A stretch of 64,000 bases of DNA, taken from NCBI GenBank assembly GCA_030141605.1, contig JAQGDQ010000703.1, forward strand, positions 1 to 64,000. The letters run 5' to 3'. Each line of letters begins with the position of its first letter. The first letter of the stretch is position 1. This DNA comes from Tubiluchus corallicola (taxonomy: Eukaryota > Priapulida > Priapulimorpha > Priapulimorphida > Tubiluchidae). Position numbers and translations under genes: made by a program. This document shows, piece after piece, positions 45,801 to 50,689 of this stretch. The notes below the pieces were generated by a model, which was not told where the DNA came from, searched no databases, and saw nothing but the letters and a program-made list of their open reading frames with translations.

Positions 45801-46145
45801 CTTAGTATACGGATCAGTTTTCCCACCCTTGAACGGCTGAAATGAAGCATCATCGATAAACTCGGTTTGCTCTATAACATTGAAGCTGAGATCAACACCT
45901 TCATCCGTTGTCTTGGTAACCTCTCCCCAGTATAGGAAATGATCGTTGTTTACAACCCGTCCACTAAAATCCGTCTGCGACAACACAGATATATGATCAG
46001 TGTAATATTCATCCGCTAGAGAGCGCACAAAACGGTTACATAAGTGAGACTTGCCAACACCGACAGCGCCTTTCTCTCGCTCCGTCCCAGACAAGCCCAC
46101 AACAGACACGTTAAAGATGCGCCAGTCACCTTTCTTTCCAGCCAT
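2485..46145 (-). CDS. ARHGAP35: p190 RhoGAP (ARHGAP35/ARHGAP5 family), 19 exons, 3' part outside window
   Basis: The protein is a Rho GTPase-activating protein that, in known members, lowers RhoA activity at the membrane and cytoskeleton. The reading frame was assembled from 19 minus-strand exons by similarity to vertebrate p190 and by GT-AG sites. Every junction phase agrees, giving 3841 nt (1280 codons plus one base). Order of domains: N-terminal GTPase (about residues 1-240; P-loop GVGKS, TKND, ETSAD), FF-domain region (about 250-540), two pseudo-GTPase domains (about 580-930), then a low-complexity linker (about 930-1280). In human p190A the GAP domain begins near residue 1249; no GAP motif is found here, so it should lie in exons to the left. 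ATG 46145 has a good context (G at +4) and fits the family N-terminus; the frame upstream has no ATG before it. Introns are packed with repeats. The family is well supported; the choice between ARHGAP35 and ARHGAP5 is not meaningful if, as in flies, there is a single invertebrate gene. Confidence 0.93.
2661..2840. repeat. 34-bp tandem repeat, about 5 copies
   Basis: Units of the type GAAACAGCGATGAAATCAAT + ATTTACAGGAGCAA fill much of the short intron between p190 exons 18 and 19. Confidence 0.95.
2901..3059 (-). CDS. ARHGAP35: p190 exon 18: linker
   Basis: Residues 1189-1241 ([20 protein letters not shown], then a VGYSRIQ tyrosine motif). The acceptor is ACTTACAG and the donor is AAG|GTAGGT; it is phase 0 on both sides. 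Assignment relies on order, phase and splice sites. Confidence 0.72.
3129..7015. repeat. 21/18-bp minisatellite with higher-order blocks
   Basis: Nearly 3.9 kb of units like CATACAACCGTATTACTTTT (21 bp) mixed with a shorter 18-bp form (CATACAACCGTATTACTC). Variants (CCTAACAACC, GCATATAACC, CCATACTACC) recur in the same order, for example near 4020-4270, 4700-4970 and 5900-6130, showing higher-order units. Both unit lengths are multiples of three, so frames stay open on both strands; these are not genes. It lies in the intron between p190 exons 17 and 18. Confidence 0.97.
7190..7335. repeat. Imperfect inverted repeat (fold-back), arms about 40 bp
   Basis: The left arm near 7192-7234 and the right arm near 7288-7333 are inverted copies sharing a CAGT..GTCACATGTACCT core and a CCAG..CTGGTCT end, around a loop of about 55 bp. 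It may be a small fold-back element. Confidence 0.6.
7670..8320. mobile_element. Long-TIR MITE, family A, copy 1
   Basis: The ends TGTGCTTGCAAACC and GGTTTGC/TGTGCTTGCA-type inverted sequence form imperfect terminal repeats of about 35 bp. It matches copies at 25346-25989 and 31393-32051 along its length. It carries no transposase and lies in a p190 intron. Confidence 0.75.
8405..8554. repeat. CA/CG-rich dinucleotide microsatellite
   Basis: A run of (AC)n interrupted by GC steps (CACGCACGC), 20 bp beyond the donor of p190 exon 17. Alternating purine-pyrimidine sequence of this kind can adopt Z-DNA. Confidence 0.95.
8575..8702 (-). CDS. ARHGAP35: p190 exon 17: proline/lysine linker
   Basis: Residues 1146-1188, ending [12 protein letters not shown], comparable to the vertebrate VPPPVKPKPPVHF proline-rich stretch, a possible SH3 ligand. 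The acceptor is TTGAACAG and the donor is AAA|GTAAGT (phase 0). A CA microsatellite lies 20 bp beyond the donor. Confidence 0.82.
9172..9695. repeat. Irregular minisatellite rich in AAGGTCA
   Basis: Loose units of about 21-45 bp with GTCAAGGTCAAATAAGCACA and GAGCACAGGTCAAGGTC themes. TCAAGGTCA occurs repeatedly, close to the half-site bound by ERR/FTZ-F1 type nuclear receptors. It ends 44 bp before the donor of p190 exon 16. Confidence 0.85.
9739..9993 (-). CDS. ARHGAP35: p190 exon 16: linker
   Basis: Residues 1061-1145. The joined frame reads [20 protein letters not shown] and later [20 protein letters not shown]. It is low in similarity to vertebrates, as expected for this linker. The acceptor is GCGCAG and the donor is TCCG|GTAAGG (phase 1). 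Base composition is higher in GC than its flanks, as for the other coding exons. Confidence 0.78.
10243..10440. repeat. Dispersed repeat carrying a degenerate TTAGGG tract, copy 1
   Basis: Positions about 10300-10416 are degenerate TTAGGG/GGATTA repeats. The left flank (TTGCAATTTCACC, then AAATTAGTTTGTCAAGTGG) is homologous to the flank of the tract at 56847-56945, so the tract belongs to a dispersed repeat, not a telomere. Confidence 0.75.
10788..11331. repeat. 62-bp tandem repeat inside TA-flanked element
   Basis: Nine near-identical units with ACTTAACGACGGACGTTTCA and TTCTTTTACTTTGCTCAAAC. Each unit contains TTAACGAC, which is also the core of the element end. Confidence 0.95.
11480..12556. 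repeat. 77-bp tandem repeat inside TA-flanked element, about 14 copies
   Basis: Units contain TTTATATCAAGCGAGACGTG and the palindrome-rich CCTGTTGCTATAGCAACCAG. A single diverged unit is present in the copy at 40442-41482 (about 40645-40770). Confidence 0.95.
12989..13173 (-). CDS. ARHGAP35: p190 exon 15: acidic/serine linker
   Basis: Residues 999-1060. The sequence is rich in Ser, Asp and Glu with several tyrosines ([22 protein letters not shown]), like the divergent linker of p190 proteins. Identity rests on phase (2 in, 1 out), the TATGTAG acceptor, the GAA|GTATGT donor and order. Confidence 0.8.
13174..14953. other. p190 intron 14-15, no further feature seen
   Basis: AT-rich intron DNA. 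I found no tandem array, no clear element ends and no extra coding exon. Confidence 0.6.
14954..15149 (-). CDS. ARHGAP35: p190 exon 14: start of linker
   Basis: Residues 934-998. [20 protein letters not shown] aligns with the human [20 protein letters not shown]; the rest is basic and proline-containing. The acceptor is TCTCTTGCAG and the donor is GAGC|GTAAGT (phase 2). Confidence 0.9.
15360..15515. repeat. Short tandem duplication, about 80-bp unit, 2 copies
   Basis: The segment with TTACATAAATCTCAGATTAT and TTAGATGGCGCCACATACAG occurs twice in direct orientation. Confidence 0.9.
15780..16480. repeat. Dispersed repeat, family C, copy 1
   Basis: Diverged match to 24350-24960: AAAGCGAAATTT, GACTTTGTTTTTGCTTGTTT, CAAGACAAGAAATCTTAACC, ATTTCGGTTGATTGT and ACAGTCGTCAGCACTGAAGA occur in the same order in both. 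No coding sequence is seen. Confidence 0.75.
17012..17193 (-). CDS. ARHGAP35: p190 exon 13: pseudo-GTPase 2 end
   Basis: Residues 873-933; [14 protein letters not shown] and [15 protein letters not shown] align with PIQLVALTDGAID and LTEGEEIAQEIDGRF. The acceptor is TCATTTAG and the donor is CAGA|GTAAGT (phase 1). Confidence 0.93.
17783..18720. repeat. 21-bp minisatellite, about 45 copies
   Basis: The unit is GAAGTGGACTGTAACCACGA plus one base. Since 21 is a multiple of three, the plus strand has a 331-codon frame (VDCNHDE repeat) and the minus strand one of 315 codons. It lies within the intron between p190 exons 12 and 13, so it is unlikely to be a gene. Confidence 0.96.
18878..18990 (-). 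CDS. ARHGAP35: p190 exon 12: pseudo-GTPase 2
   Basis: Residues 836-872, ending [19 protein letters not shown], almost identical to human [19 protein letters not shown]. The acceptor is GGTTTTAG and the donor is ACG|GTTAGT (phase 2). Confidence 0.94.
19240..19509 (+). mobile_element. Probable retroelement 3' tail with stem-loop and (ATT)n
   Basis: AAAGGGCAGC and GCTGCCCTTT (about 19350-19395) form a stem-loop. AATAAAAAGATT then runs into an (ATT)n microsatellite at about 19459-19508. A stem-loop followed by a microsatellite is typical of some LINE and SINE tails. Confidence 0.5.
19699..20684 (+). mobile_element. mariner-like element relic with TA flanks
   Basis: The terminal inverted repeats begin CAGGGTGTCTATAAAGTCTC and extend 44 bp with one mismatch; TA is present on both sides. 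The interior codes for a broken transposase C-terminus ([19 protein letters not shown], then [14 protein letters not shown] before a stop at about 20563) of the kind seen in mariner/IS630-type animal transposases. The catalytic region is absent. The segment 19949-20485 is a four-fold tandem repeat of the tail-coding part. Confidence 0.82.
19949..20485. repeat. About 138-bp tandem repeat, 4 copies, inside mariner relic
   Basis: Each unit contains AGAGATCCATGGGGTTATGT and ATACGGGACATTACTGACTT; unit starts are near 19949, 20086, 20226 and 20364. Small indels break the frame. Confidence 0.95.
20908..21210. mobile_element. Small inverted-repeat element, family D, copy 1
   Basis: The ends are inverted: AGGTCAAAGGTTAAGTGTAC and GTACACTTAACCTTTCACCT. 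A second copy at 57597-57884 is in the opposite orientation (shared TCTCGTT/AAAAAACG..TTGTTCCC and ACGTAAAACAAC themes). No coding capacity. Confidence 0.7.
21453..21591 (-). CDS. ARHGAP35: p190 exon 11: pseudo-GTPase 2 start
   Basis: Residues 789-835; [18 protein letters not shown] aligns with RIVMCLMCGDPFSADDIL. The acceptor is TATTCCTAG and the donor is AAG|GTGTGT (phase 0). Confidence 0.93.
21802..23870. mobile_element. TA-type pogo/Tigger-like element, copy B, right end decayed
   Basis: It begins CAGCAAGTCTTCGTTTAACG like copy A. The right end keeps CGCTAAGCGAGGA but has lost the terminal bases and the TA. It contains four or five ~65-bp repeats (21850-22180), a single GTTGCTATAGCAACAGGTTG segment, and about eighteen 62-bp units (22660-23815) inverted with respect to those of copy A. 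It fills most of the intron between p190 exons 10 and 11. Confidence 0.78.
23966..24139 (-). CDS. ARHGAP35: p190 exon 10: end of pseudo-GTPase 1
   Basis: Residues 731-788; SLQCAFVDN aligns with human KLQCVFLDP. The acceptor is TGTATTTAG and the donor is CAG|GTGAGT (phase 2). The C-terminal helix region ([15 protein letters not shown]) aligns with EKQISQVLKGLLDS. Confidence 0.92.
24350..24960. repeat. Dispersed repeat, family C, copy 2
   Basis: Matches 15780-16480 in order (ACTTTGTTTTTGCTTGTT, CAAGACAAGAAATCTTAACC, TTTCGGTTGATTGTACC, ACAGTCGTCAGCACTGAAGA). Confidence 0.75.
25117..25318 (-). CDS. ARHGAP35: p190 exon 9: pseudo-GTPase 1
   Basis: Residues 664-730; [12 protein letters not shown] corresponds to GCLCLYNSKESL, and [12 protein letters not shown] to the hydrophobic strand of the fold. 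The acceptor is AATTTACAG and the donor is CAG|GTAAAC (phase 2). A 640-bp MITE sits 27 bp upstream of the acceptor. Confidence 0.92.
25346..25989. mobile_element. Long-TIR MITE, family A, copy 2
   Basis: Same family as 7670-8320 and 31393-32051. The left end is decayed. It is inserted 27 bp upstream of the acceptor of p190 exon 9. Confidence 0.75.
26164..26287 (-). CDS. ARHGAP35: p190 exon 8: pseudo-GTPase 1
   Basis: Residues 623-663. The segment DYRPIDGNV is followed closely by [12 protein letters not shown], which aligns with human RPIEGNV and SFQTPTFQPHG. The acceptor is TATTCAG and the donor is CATG|GTATGC (phase 1). Confidence 0.92.
26588..26677 (-). CDS. Possible alternative first exon of the p190 gene (or of a nested gene)
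   Basis: An ATG in a strong context (AAAATGG) opens a frame starting MAAPNGHRG that runs about 30 codons to a consensus GTAAGT donor in phase 0. The next exon (26287-26164) also begins in phase 0, so splicing would be in frame and give a p190 isoform lacking the GTPase and FF domains. No acceptor AG is visible just upstream, so it is not an ordinary internal exon, and no family matches it. It could also belong to a separate nested gene or be chance. Confidence 0.3.
26944..27478. repeat. Compound ACT/ATT triplet and hexamer microsatellite
   Basis: (ACT)n, (ATTACT)n, ATT and CAC variants; a ~110-bp block (ACTAACACTACCACGGCCAC theme) occurs twice (about 27070-27170 and 27260-27340). Open frames on both strands are low-complexity artefacts. 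Confidence 0.95.
27547..27661 (-). CDS. ARHGAP35: p190 exon 7: start of pseudo-GTPase 1
   Basis: Residues 584-622, ending [20 protein letters not shown], like the human [20 protein letters not shown]. The acceptor is ATTTTCAG and the donor CGG|GTGATT is weak. It ends in phase 0. Confidence 0.9.
27775..27894 (+). pseudogene. 5S rRNA-like sequence (pseudogene or 5S-derived SINE head)
   Basis: 120 bp match animal 5S rRNA from start to end: ATCACGTTGAAAACACCGGT, AAATTAAGCAACGTAGAGCC, TACTTGGATGGATGACCGCC and GGTGCTGTAGGCTT. About ten positions differ from the usual sequence (for example GAAATTAAGCAAC for GAAGTTAAGCAAC). No T-run terminator follows. The internal control region (A box, C box) is largely kept, so it could still direct RNA polymerase III. 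It lies antisense in the intron between p190 exons 6 and 7. Confidence 0.85.
27895..28320 (+). mobile_element. GC-rich segment attached to the 5S-like head, possible SINE body
   Basis: This follows the 5S-like sequence directly and is clearly more GC-rich than the surrounding intron (GAGGAGCTGCACAAGCAGCC, CCGGCAGCTCCTGCAGTC). Short open frames on both strands have no recognisable product. It is either the body of a 5S-derived element or an unrelated insert. No poly(A) tail or target duplication was found. Confidence 0.35.
29035..30485. repeat. 42-bp minisatellite, about 35 copies
   Basis: Units contain GATGTAAACGAGGATTGGTC and ATTTGAGAGTGGTGACGGAG. Forty-two is a multiple of three, so long frames stay open on both strands except where indels near 29520-29600 and 29800 break them. 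It lies in the intron between p190 exons 6 and 7. Confidence 0.96.
30578..31111. mobile_element. CAGGGATGAGAAT-ended MITE, family B, copy 1
   Basis: Left end CAGTGATGAGAATGACAAAT, right end AGATTCTCATCCCTG. It shares GATGTAAACAAAGTGACGGC with the other copies. It ends 28 bp from the donor of p190 exon 6. Confidence 0.82.
31139..31291 (-). CDS. ARHGAP35: p190 exon 6: FF to pseudo-GTPase linker
   Basis: Residues 533-583. [19 protein letters not shown] matches vertebrate LILKHIHFVYHPTKETCPS. The acceptor is TTTCACAG and the donor is CACAG|GTATAA (phase 2). A MITE copy ends only 28 bp beyond the donor. Confidence 0.9.
31393..32051. mobile_element. Long-TIR MITE, family A, copy 3
   Basis: The best-preserved copy: left end TGTGCTTGCAAACCAAAACG + GTCCATAAGTCGGCA, and right end, read inverted, TGTGCGCTTACGTAACAAAA + TCGTTCATAAGTCGGCA. 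It is inserted about 100 bp upstream of the acceptor of p190 exon 6. Confidence 0.8.
32569..33060. mobile_element. MITE family B, copy 2
   Basis: Left end CAGGGATGAGAATGACATAT, right end ATTCTCATCGCTG with one change. Interior matches copy 1 (ATGATATCTAATTGTCTC, GATGTAAACAAAGTGACGGC). Confidence 0.85.
33348..33432. repeat. ATT/ATC triplet microsatellite
   Basis: (ATT)n and (ATC)n runs. Confidence 0.9.
33460..34303. mobile_element. Unassigned inverted-repeat element
   Basis: GGCTCCCGTAGATTTTTGTG + CTAAAGTTAATTTTTT at the left is inverted at 34262-34303 (AAAATCAATTTTAGCACAAA + AATCCCACGGGAAGC). No transposase is seen. The interior has repeated CCGG..CCC themes but no match to other copies here. 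Confidence 0.65.
34285..34401. repeat. 28-bp tandem repeat, about 4 copies
   Basis: Units of TAATCTCACGGGAAGCCCCC + TCCCACTA extend outward from the right end of the inverted-repeat element. Confidence 0.93.
34489..34640 (-). CDS. ARHGAP35: p190 exon 5: FF-domain region
   Basis: Residues 483-532, including [18 protein letters not shown], which matches vertebrate KAKEEFQELLLEYSELF. The acceptor is ATTTTAG and the donor is GAG|GTATGC (phase 2). Confidence 0.92.
35395..35890. repeat. About 150-bp tandem repeat, 3 copies
   Basis: GTTGACACTGTTTCTGTGAC, CACCTGTCTGTTTTAC and CTCTGAACAGTCAGG recur at about 35448, 35597 and 35728, with a fourth partial start at 35878. Confidence 0.92.
35904..36173 (+). 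pseudogene. Non-LTR retrotransposon ORF2 C-terminus (Jockey/R1-like)
   Basis: [15 protein letters not shown] followed by [18 protein letters not shown], the Cys-Cys-His-Cys motif at the end of ORF2 in Jockey/R1/I-type LINEs after the RNase H region. It has no start or catalytic domain. A stop at about 36171 is followed by an AATAAA and an (ATT)n tail near 36400-36424, as expected for a 5'-truncated copy. Confidence 0.8.
36588..36741 (-). CDS. ARHGAP35: p190 exon 4: FF-domain region
   Basis: Residues 431-482; [16 protein letters not shown] matches the vertebrate ITPGKPWEEARSFIMN. The acceptor is GCGTTTCAG, preceded by a triplet microsatellite, and the donor is AAG|GTGAAA (phase 0). Confidence 0.92.
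36752..36804. repeat. AAT/GAT triplet microsatellite next to an acceptor
   Basis: (AAT)n then (GAT)n. On the minus strand it forms the T-containing tract immediately upstream of the GCGTTTCAG acceptor of p190 exon 4. Confidence 0.95.
37489..38262. repeat. 30-bp minisatellite, about 25 copies
   Basis: Unit GAGCATCTCTGAACTCAGCA + GAGTTTGCAT, nearly identical throughout; each unit contains the CTCTG/CAGAG inverted pair. Open frames on both strands follow from the period of 30. It lies in the intron between p190 exons 3 and 4. Confidence 0.97.
38375..38870. repeat. Dispersed repeat, family E, copy 1
   Basis: Matches 50690-51110: GCGAAAAATGTTA, GCACCTCGTGTAA/GCGCCTCGTGTAA, AGTAAAATCACTT, GCTCCCATTTT and ACAGTAAAATAAAC in the same order. 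Confidence 0.75.
39298..39709. mobile_element. hAT-like MITE with perfect 8-bp target duplication, copy 1
   Basis: Ends CAGGGGTGTGCAAAC and TTTGCACACCCCTG. The flanks are identical 8-bp TTTTAAAT (39290-39297 and 39710-39717). 412 bp, no transposase. The interior GCGGGCCAC/GGCCCA sequence is GC-rich. Confidence 0.92.
39950..40104 (+). mobile_element. Retroposed fragment with 18-bp target duplication
   Basis: The insert reads CCTAGCCAAGCC..GTGCCGGTCCCAAGCCCGGA..GGAAGGGCATCCACC and ends in GAAGAAGAAG. It is flanked by perfect 18-bp copies of ATCACGATGATTTGATAA (39932-39949 and 40105-40122). The GTGCCGGTCCCAAGCCCGG motif is, from memory, common near LINE/RTE-related elements of many animals; clade not certain. 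Confidence 0.88.
40152..40361 (-). CDS. ARHGAP35: p190 exon 3: FF-domain region
   Basis: Residues 361-430, with [14 protein letters not shown] matching the vertebrate ERIPFDLMDTVPAE. The acceptor is TTTACAG and the donor is AGA|GTAAGT (phase 2). A retroposed fragment ends 30 bp beyond the donor and a TA-flanked element starts 81 bp upstream of the acceptor. Confidence 0.92.
40442..41482. mobile_element. TA-flanked pogo/Tigger-like element, copy C (unexpanded)
   Basis: Left end CAGCGAGTCCTCGCTTAACG, right end GCGTCGTTAAGCGAG..ACTG, TA on both sides. It has single versions of segments that are tandemly expanded in copies A and B (for example CCTGCAACCTGTTGCTATAA). About 1.04 kb, no transposase. 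Confidence 0.82.
41514..41951 (+). pseudogene. Non-LTR retrotransposon ORF2 C-terminal fragment
   Basis: 145 codons with [18 protein letters not shown] and [18 protein letters not shown], the terminal Cys/His knuckle typical of LINE ORF2. There is no RT domain in the window. It follows directly after the TA-flanked element; the upstream part is missing. Confidence 0.75.
42868..43368. mobile_element. MITE family B, copy 3 (opposite orientation)
   Basis: Ends CAGGGATGAGAATTTTCCGC and GTCATTCTCATCCCTG. Flanked by GTATAT on both sides. Confidence 0.88.
44033..44705 (-). CDS. ARHGAP35: p190 exon 2: rest of GTPase domain and first FF region
   Basis: Residues 137-360. The acceptor is a T-rich tract ending in TTTTTAG, and the donor is CAG|GTAGGT (phase 2). 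It contains [13 protein letters not shown], the TKND guanine-recognition motif, [16 protein letters not shown] and [15 protein letters not shown], all matching vertebrate p190. The last ~110 residues are the first FF domain and the linker after it. Confidence 0.95.
45076..45560 (+). pseudogene. RTE-like LINE reverse transcriptase C-terminus, frameshifted
   Basis: Two overlapping frames: [19 protein letters not shown] (45076-45306), then [20 protein letters not shown] and [11 protein letters not shown] (45303-45560). Both are characteristic of the RT tail of RTE-type LINEs. A frameshift at about 45300 breaks it. It lies in the intron between p190 exons 1 and 2. Confidence 0.75.
45737..46145 (-). 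CDS. ARHGAP35: p190 exon 1: start and N-terminal GTPase domain
   Basis: Residues 1-136, starting [20 protein letters not shown]. The P-loop [11 protein letters not shown] is intact, and the stretches [14 protein letters not shown] and EQTEFIDD are nearly identical to vertebrate p190. The exon ends in phase 1 at a GTAAGT donor just after NQLG. The start is ATG at 46145. Confidence 0.95.
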
Positions 46146-48915
46146 AGCGAGCAGATGGAGCGACAATCGTTCAGGAATACACAGTTCACATGATTAATTT
46201 ATTTCCATGACAAGTAGACTTGGGTTTCCAAACAGGCGGATTGTACAAAGGTTTCAAACCAGTACGAATTCTCACTAGTAAATAAACGGCACAAATAAAT
46301 TGTCACAAACTTTCTAATCATTTGAGAATGTTCTGTCGCATAAGTGTTGCCATTCATTTTTATTTGCAGCTTCTAAGCACATGGTAATACATGCCAATGC
46401 CTAAAAAAGAACAAACTTCCTACAACAAATAAAAAACACATATAAACATTTGCTAATATTGTACTAGCAAATATCTGCTATTGGAATAAGTTCATAGTAA
46501 ATACTTTATGAGTACGAAAACTTGCGAATTTGAATGATTTAGCAAAATATAAAATTGATCACATAAAAAACACTGCATTAAATAAACTCATAGTAAATAC
46601 TTTATGGATTAAGAAAACATCCAAATTTGAATGATTTAGCAATTCAACATTAAATTTAATCGCATTAAATAACACTGCATGAAGTTCAAATACACAATGA
46701 GAGCATCCATAGCACAACTTCACAAGCTAAGCAAAAGAAAAAATTACTTTATCTTCTGAAAAAGATTAATAATGTTTTTTGGTAAGCGGGTGGAATTTTT
46801 TGGTGCACACTGGACAGTGAGAAAGACGTTTTTACAGTTAACGCGAATGTTTTAACTTACTAAACCTAATGTTAAATAACATAACTTTGTATGGAAAATT
46901 TTCTTTGAAAATTTACTTGAAAATTTCACTTTCTCCTCCTTTAAAAAAGTCACAACTTTCACAATTCTCAAATTTTTAGAAATGAAATGTTGGACTCAAA
47001 TGAACGTCACTACAGATTCGTTTTGTTACCTTCTTCAAGTTCTTTTAGAAAATTCGATGCTGCAATTTTATGCAAATATAATATAATACTGTGTTTGACA
47101 CAAATTGGAGTATTCAACAAAATCAAAAATAGGAAATTTTAAATTAATCTTACACATTAGTCATTCACAACTTAGAAATCATTCAGTGAAAAAACTTGCA
47201 AACGGCATTACGAACAAATAAATTATAAATCGGCCAATTATCCTATCACAGAATGACTTATTTAGGCAGTCAGTTCATCATTTTACAATAATAATCCATA
47301 AAATATTCACGTAAATTTCACACCCAGCAAACGCCATATTGCAAAATCACGAAAATGACATCGCAAATACACCACCCGATTCTGCGCCTGAAAAGACAAA
47401 CATACTGGTACAGTCATTGTTATTTTCTCAAAATAGAGCAGCATTCGAAGAAATGTAGGACATCTTCCACGTTATTCAATGTAGGTCCACGGTTTGATAC
47501 TTGAATATTTTTCTTTTTGTGGCTTTAGCATTTATTTCCAACATTACGCTCAAGAAAAGTTGCTTTAAAAAGTTGTATTAGCCCTCGACACCAGTAGTGG
47601 GTGTTTTTGCTTTTACTTTACTTTTATTACTGACACTTACAGATGACCAGCAACTTCATCTAAATGTCAATGTAATCAGTGACGATGGTAATTGGTGCTG
47701 TAAGTTGTAAAGACTAACTTAAGAACACACAGACTTGCTGCAAAATATGCCTTACTATCTTTTTTGCTTAAGATCTCTGTTATAATCGTTTAAAGATTCT
47801 TTTGTGCTTGGAAATTTGAGTTTTGTAAAAAAGACAATCCTCTCTTCAAACAAAATACTTCATAATACATAATAGTAATTTCATTAAGGCACTTCGGGTA
47901 AAGGTAAACATAGTAATTTTAATAACCGTACTAAATTTCCCGTTTGAATCAGAAAAGAGTAGAAAGTGCAACTATAACAACTGCACCGACAACAAGAACA
48001 ACAATAATGAAGATGACATAATTCAGGTCAGCAACATTTTTGATTCAAATAAGCGTTTGCCTGCTAGACTCAATGCAGTAAGATTCCCATTGTGCATGGT
48101 AACGAGAGCATAATTATGAGACATGATATCGTTTCATGATGTAGTGACGTTGACTATGAATCCTTGCATTATCTTAAATAATTCATTTCAATTCAATTTC
48201 AATTTATTTATCTCTTTATAGTGTTACAATAAAACATGATTAATAAAAGAATCTCTAATAAGTTTTGAAAAATGGTTAAAATGTATAGATAGATCTAGAA
48301 CTAGAGAAAGGATAGCGAAAAGACTATAAAGTCACCTAGTCTGCTATCCTTTACCAAATATAGATAAAAAGAATTTTTAGACACTGGTGGGCATTAATGT
48401 TATCAGTTTAATTTAGGAAACATTAGTAATTTTTAAAATTATAACATTTTCTATATAATCCAGAGAAAATAATATACATGTAGTTTAATTAGCGGGCAAC
48501 AAAATAAGGTCAATAAGCGTCAACTTCAATAAAAACTGTAAAAGTGCACACAGTGGTATACACCTCTCTAAGGTCGGTAGCAGAGTAATTCCAGTGCAGG
48601 TTCAGCACTTAAATTCAGCATTGTGGTATTAACAACTGAAAGAAAACAGAAGTTCGTCTCGTAAAAGTTAATGGCTGATTTGCTGGCATTCACTGTGTCC
48701 TGACTTTTGTCTTCAACTATTGCTGGTATTTACTTCATTATAGCTACAATATTTAAAATAATGTTGTGTAACTTATGACTGCGTAAACTAATGTTACCGA
48801 ACGGTAAAGTTGCATTTGGTCATTTTTGAGCCAAATACAAACAAAAACTCTAAACAAACTGAACACGAAAAAGCACAAAAACTTTGATGCTCTAAGAGCA
48901 ATCAGTTAATGTTAC
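46146..48915. other. p190 5' flank and intergenic DNA
   Basis: AT-rich. No coding exon is seen. The p190 5' UTR and promoter should be near 46150-46500 but no TATA box or other element could be assigned. A stem-loop at about 48310-48352 (AAGGATAGC / GCTATCCTT) resembles a LINE/SINE tail. A direct repeat of about 90 bp lies at 46485-46680 (ATAGTAAATACTTTATG, AATTTGAATGATTTAGC). Confidence 0.5.
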
Positions 48916-49377
48916 TTGAAACAGCGCCTTGTTATCAACACCCTCTCCCACAAGGATACAGCTGGTGTCATTGTCACTCGCAATCCCTCTAGCTCGCTCT
49001 CTCGAGCAAATAAGCTATGCCGTAAATTTTACTATTGCACCAATGCTGTAAAAACACGTCTATTCAATCCTTACTGTAATAGCTTCTACTATATAGCCAC
49101 CTGGCGGCATTTTCATAATTATAATCTGAACAAACTTAAGGTTGCTCATAATAAATCAATGCGAAAATTTTTCAATTATCAGTTTGATCACAGTGCCAGG
49201 GACATTTCTGGGACGCATAAATTAGTGTACTTTGATGTTATTTACAGGAAAAGCATTTACAGTCTGGATACTAGAATTTCAAACAGTAAAAACTTGTTAT
49301 GTAGAACGATATTCGGTAGTGATACTTTATTTACTTCCAGTATAAGAAAGATTTGGAGAACGAAATTGTATGCTTAA
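48916..49377 (+). pseudogene. Non-LTR retrotransposon C-terminal fragment (Jockey/CR1-like)
   Basis: The frame contains LNKLKVAHNKSMRKFF, a motif near the end of the RT of many LINEs, and ends TKLYA-stop. It is followed by (ATT)n, AATAAA at about 49540 and an A-rich end near 49560. 5'-truncated. Confidence 0.65.
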
Positions 49378-49804
49378 TTTTTACATTGTTGATATTCATT
49401 GATATAATGATTGAAGCTAATGCGAAATGTTATTATTATTATTATTATTTGTAATGTTGTTTGGTGTTGTTTACCTTGTGTGCTTTGTGTTGTTTATTTA
49501 CTTGTATTTTTGTTGTATATATATGAACAAAAGTTTGAAATAAAGAAGTAAATCAAAAATCAAATTTACCCGAAACAATGATTATAATGCATGGTGGAAT
49601 CATAGTGGTACAGTTAGATGAACATGCTTGTTCAGTAAACATACATATAAAAACCAAATGCATGTAAATTGAAGAACAATTTATCTTATATTACAGGTTT
49701 TAGGCACACCACTAAATATTTATTATAAAAAATAACAACATTACACATTTCTTATCGTAAATGTTTCAAGTACAAGCAGGCAGCACAAAAATCTTGCAAA
49801 ATGC

Positions 49805-50150
49805 TGTGACAATATTTTATTCCATATTGCAACAATGTTGTGCCAATATTTTATTCCATATTGCAACAATGTTGTGACAATATTTTACTCCATATTGCAA
49901 GAATGTTGTGACAATATTTTACTCCATATTGCAACAATGTTGTGACAATATTTTATTCCATATTGCAACAATGTTGTGACAATATTTTATTCCATATTGC
50001 AACAATGTTGTGACAATATTTTATTCCATATTGCAACAATGTTGTGACAATATTTTACTCCGTATTGCAAGAATGTTGTGACAATATTTTATTCCATATT
50101 GCAACAATGTTGTGACAATATTTTATTCCATATTGCAACAATGTTGTGGC
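49805..50150. repeat. 34-bp minisatellite, about 10 copies
   Basis: Unit GTTGTGACAATATTTTATTC + CATATTGCAACAAT, with near-palindromic TATTGCAACAATGTTG. Confidence 0.96.
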
Positions 50151-50689
50151 AATACTGGTACTCATACTGCCACAATATTTATGCATTTCACACAAATATT
50201 GTCATAATATGAAAAAATACTGACAAAAAATATTGGTACAATTTTATAGCAAGTCACATTTCCAAGTTGTCCCAAAATTTGCAAGAATTATCGCAACATC
50301 ATTGTGCCTGCTTGGGTTTGTGTCTTTATTAAATCAATAACAGGCTGCTGGTATCATTATAAGTTGCAAAAAGTTTTAAAAATGCATTTATATGAAGAAA
50401 GCGTGTTCCTGAAAAAGATATCTATTTTGGAAACAGTGAACACAAAATTACACCTTAAAATTAAAATTAAAGCTAACATTAGACGCAGGAGCAAAATTTA
50501 GCAAGCAAGTGATAATACGACAACCCACACGGGTTGTTCTAAACAGCCATGCAGGGGCGTAGCCAGGTTCTAAATGTAAATTGTATATATAAACGTATAT
50601 CTATCGTATATTGCACAAACACCACGAATAACTTGGATATTGAAACATCCCAGAATTAAAAGGAAAGGTCAAAGGTCAAGTCGTGTAGA

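Noticed and set aside
46146-46166. Start of p190 seven codons upstream of the ATG
   Set aside because: That codon is TTG, not ATG; the ATG at 46145 fits the family start.
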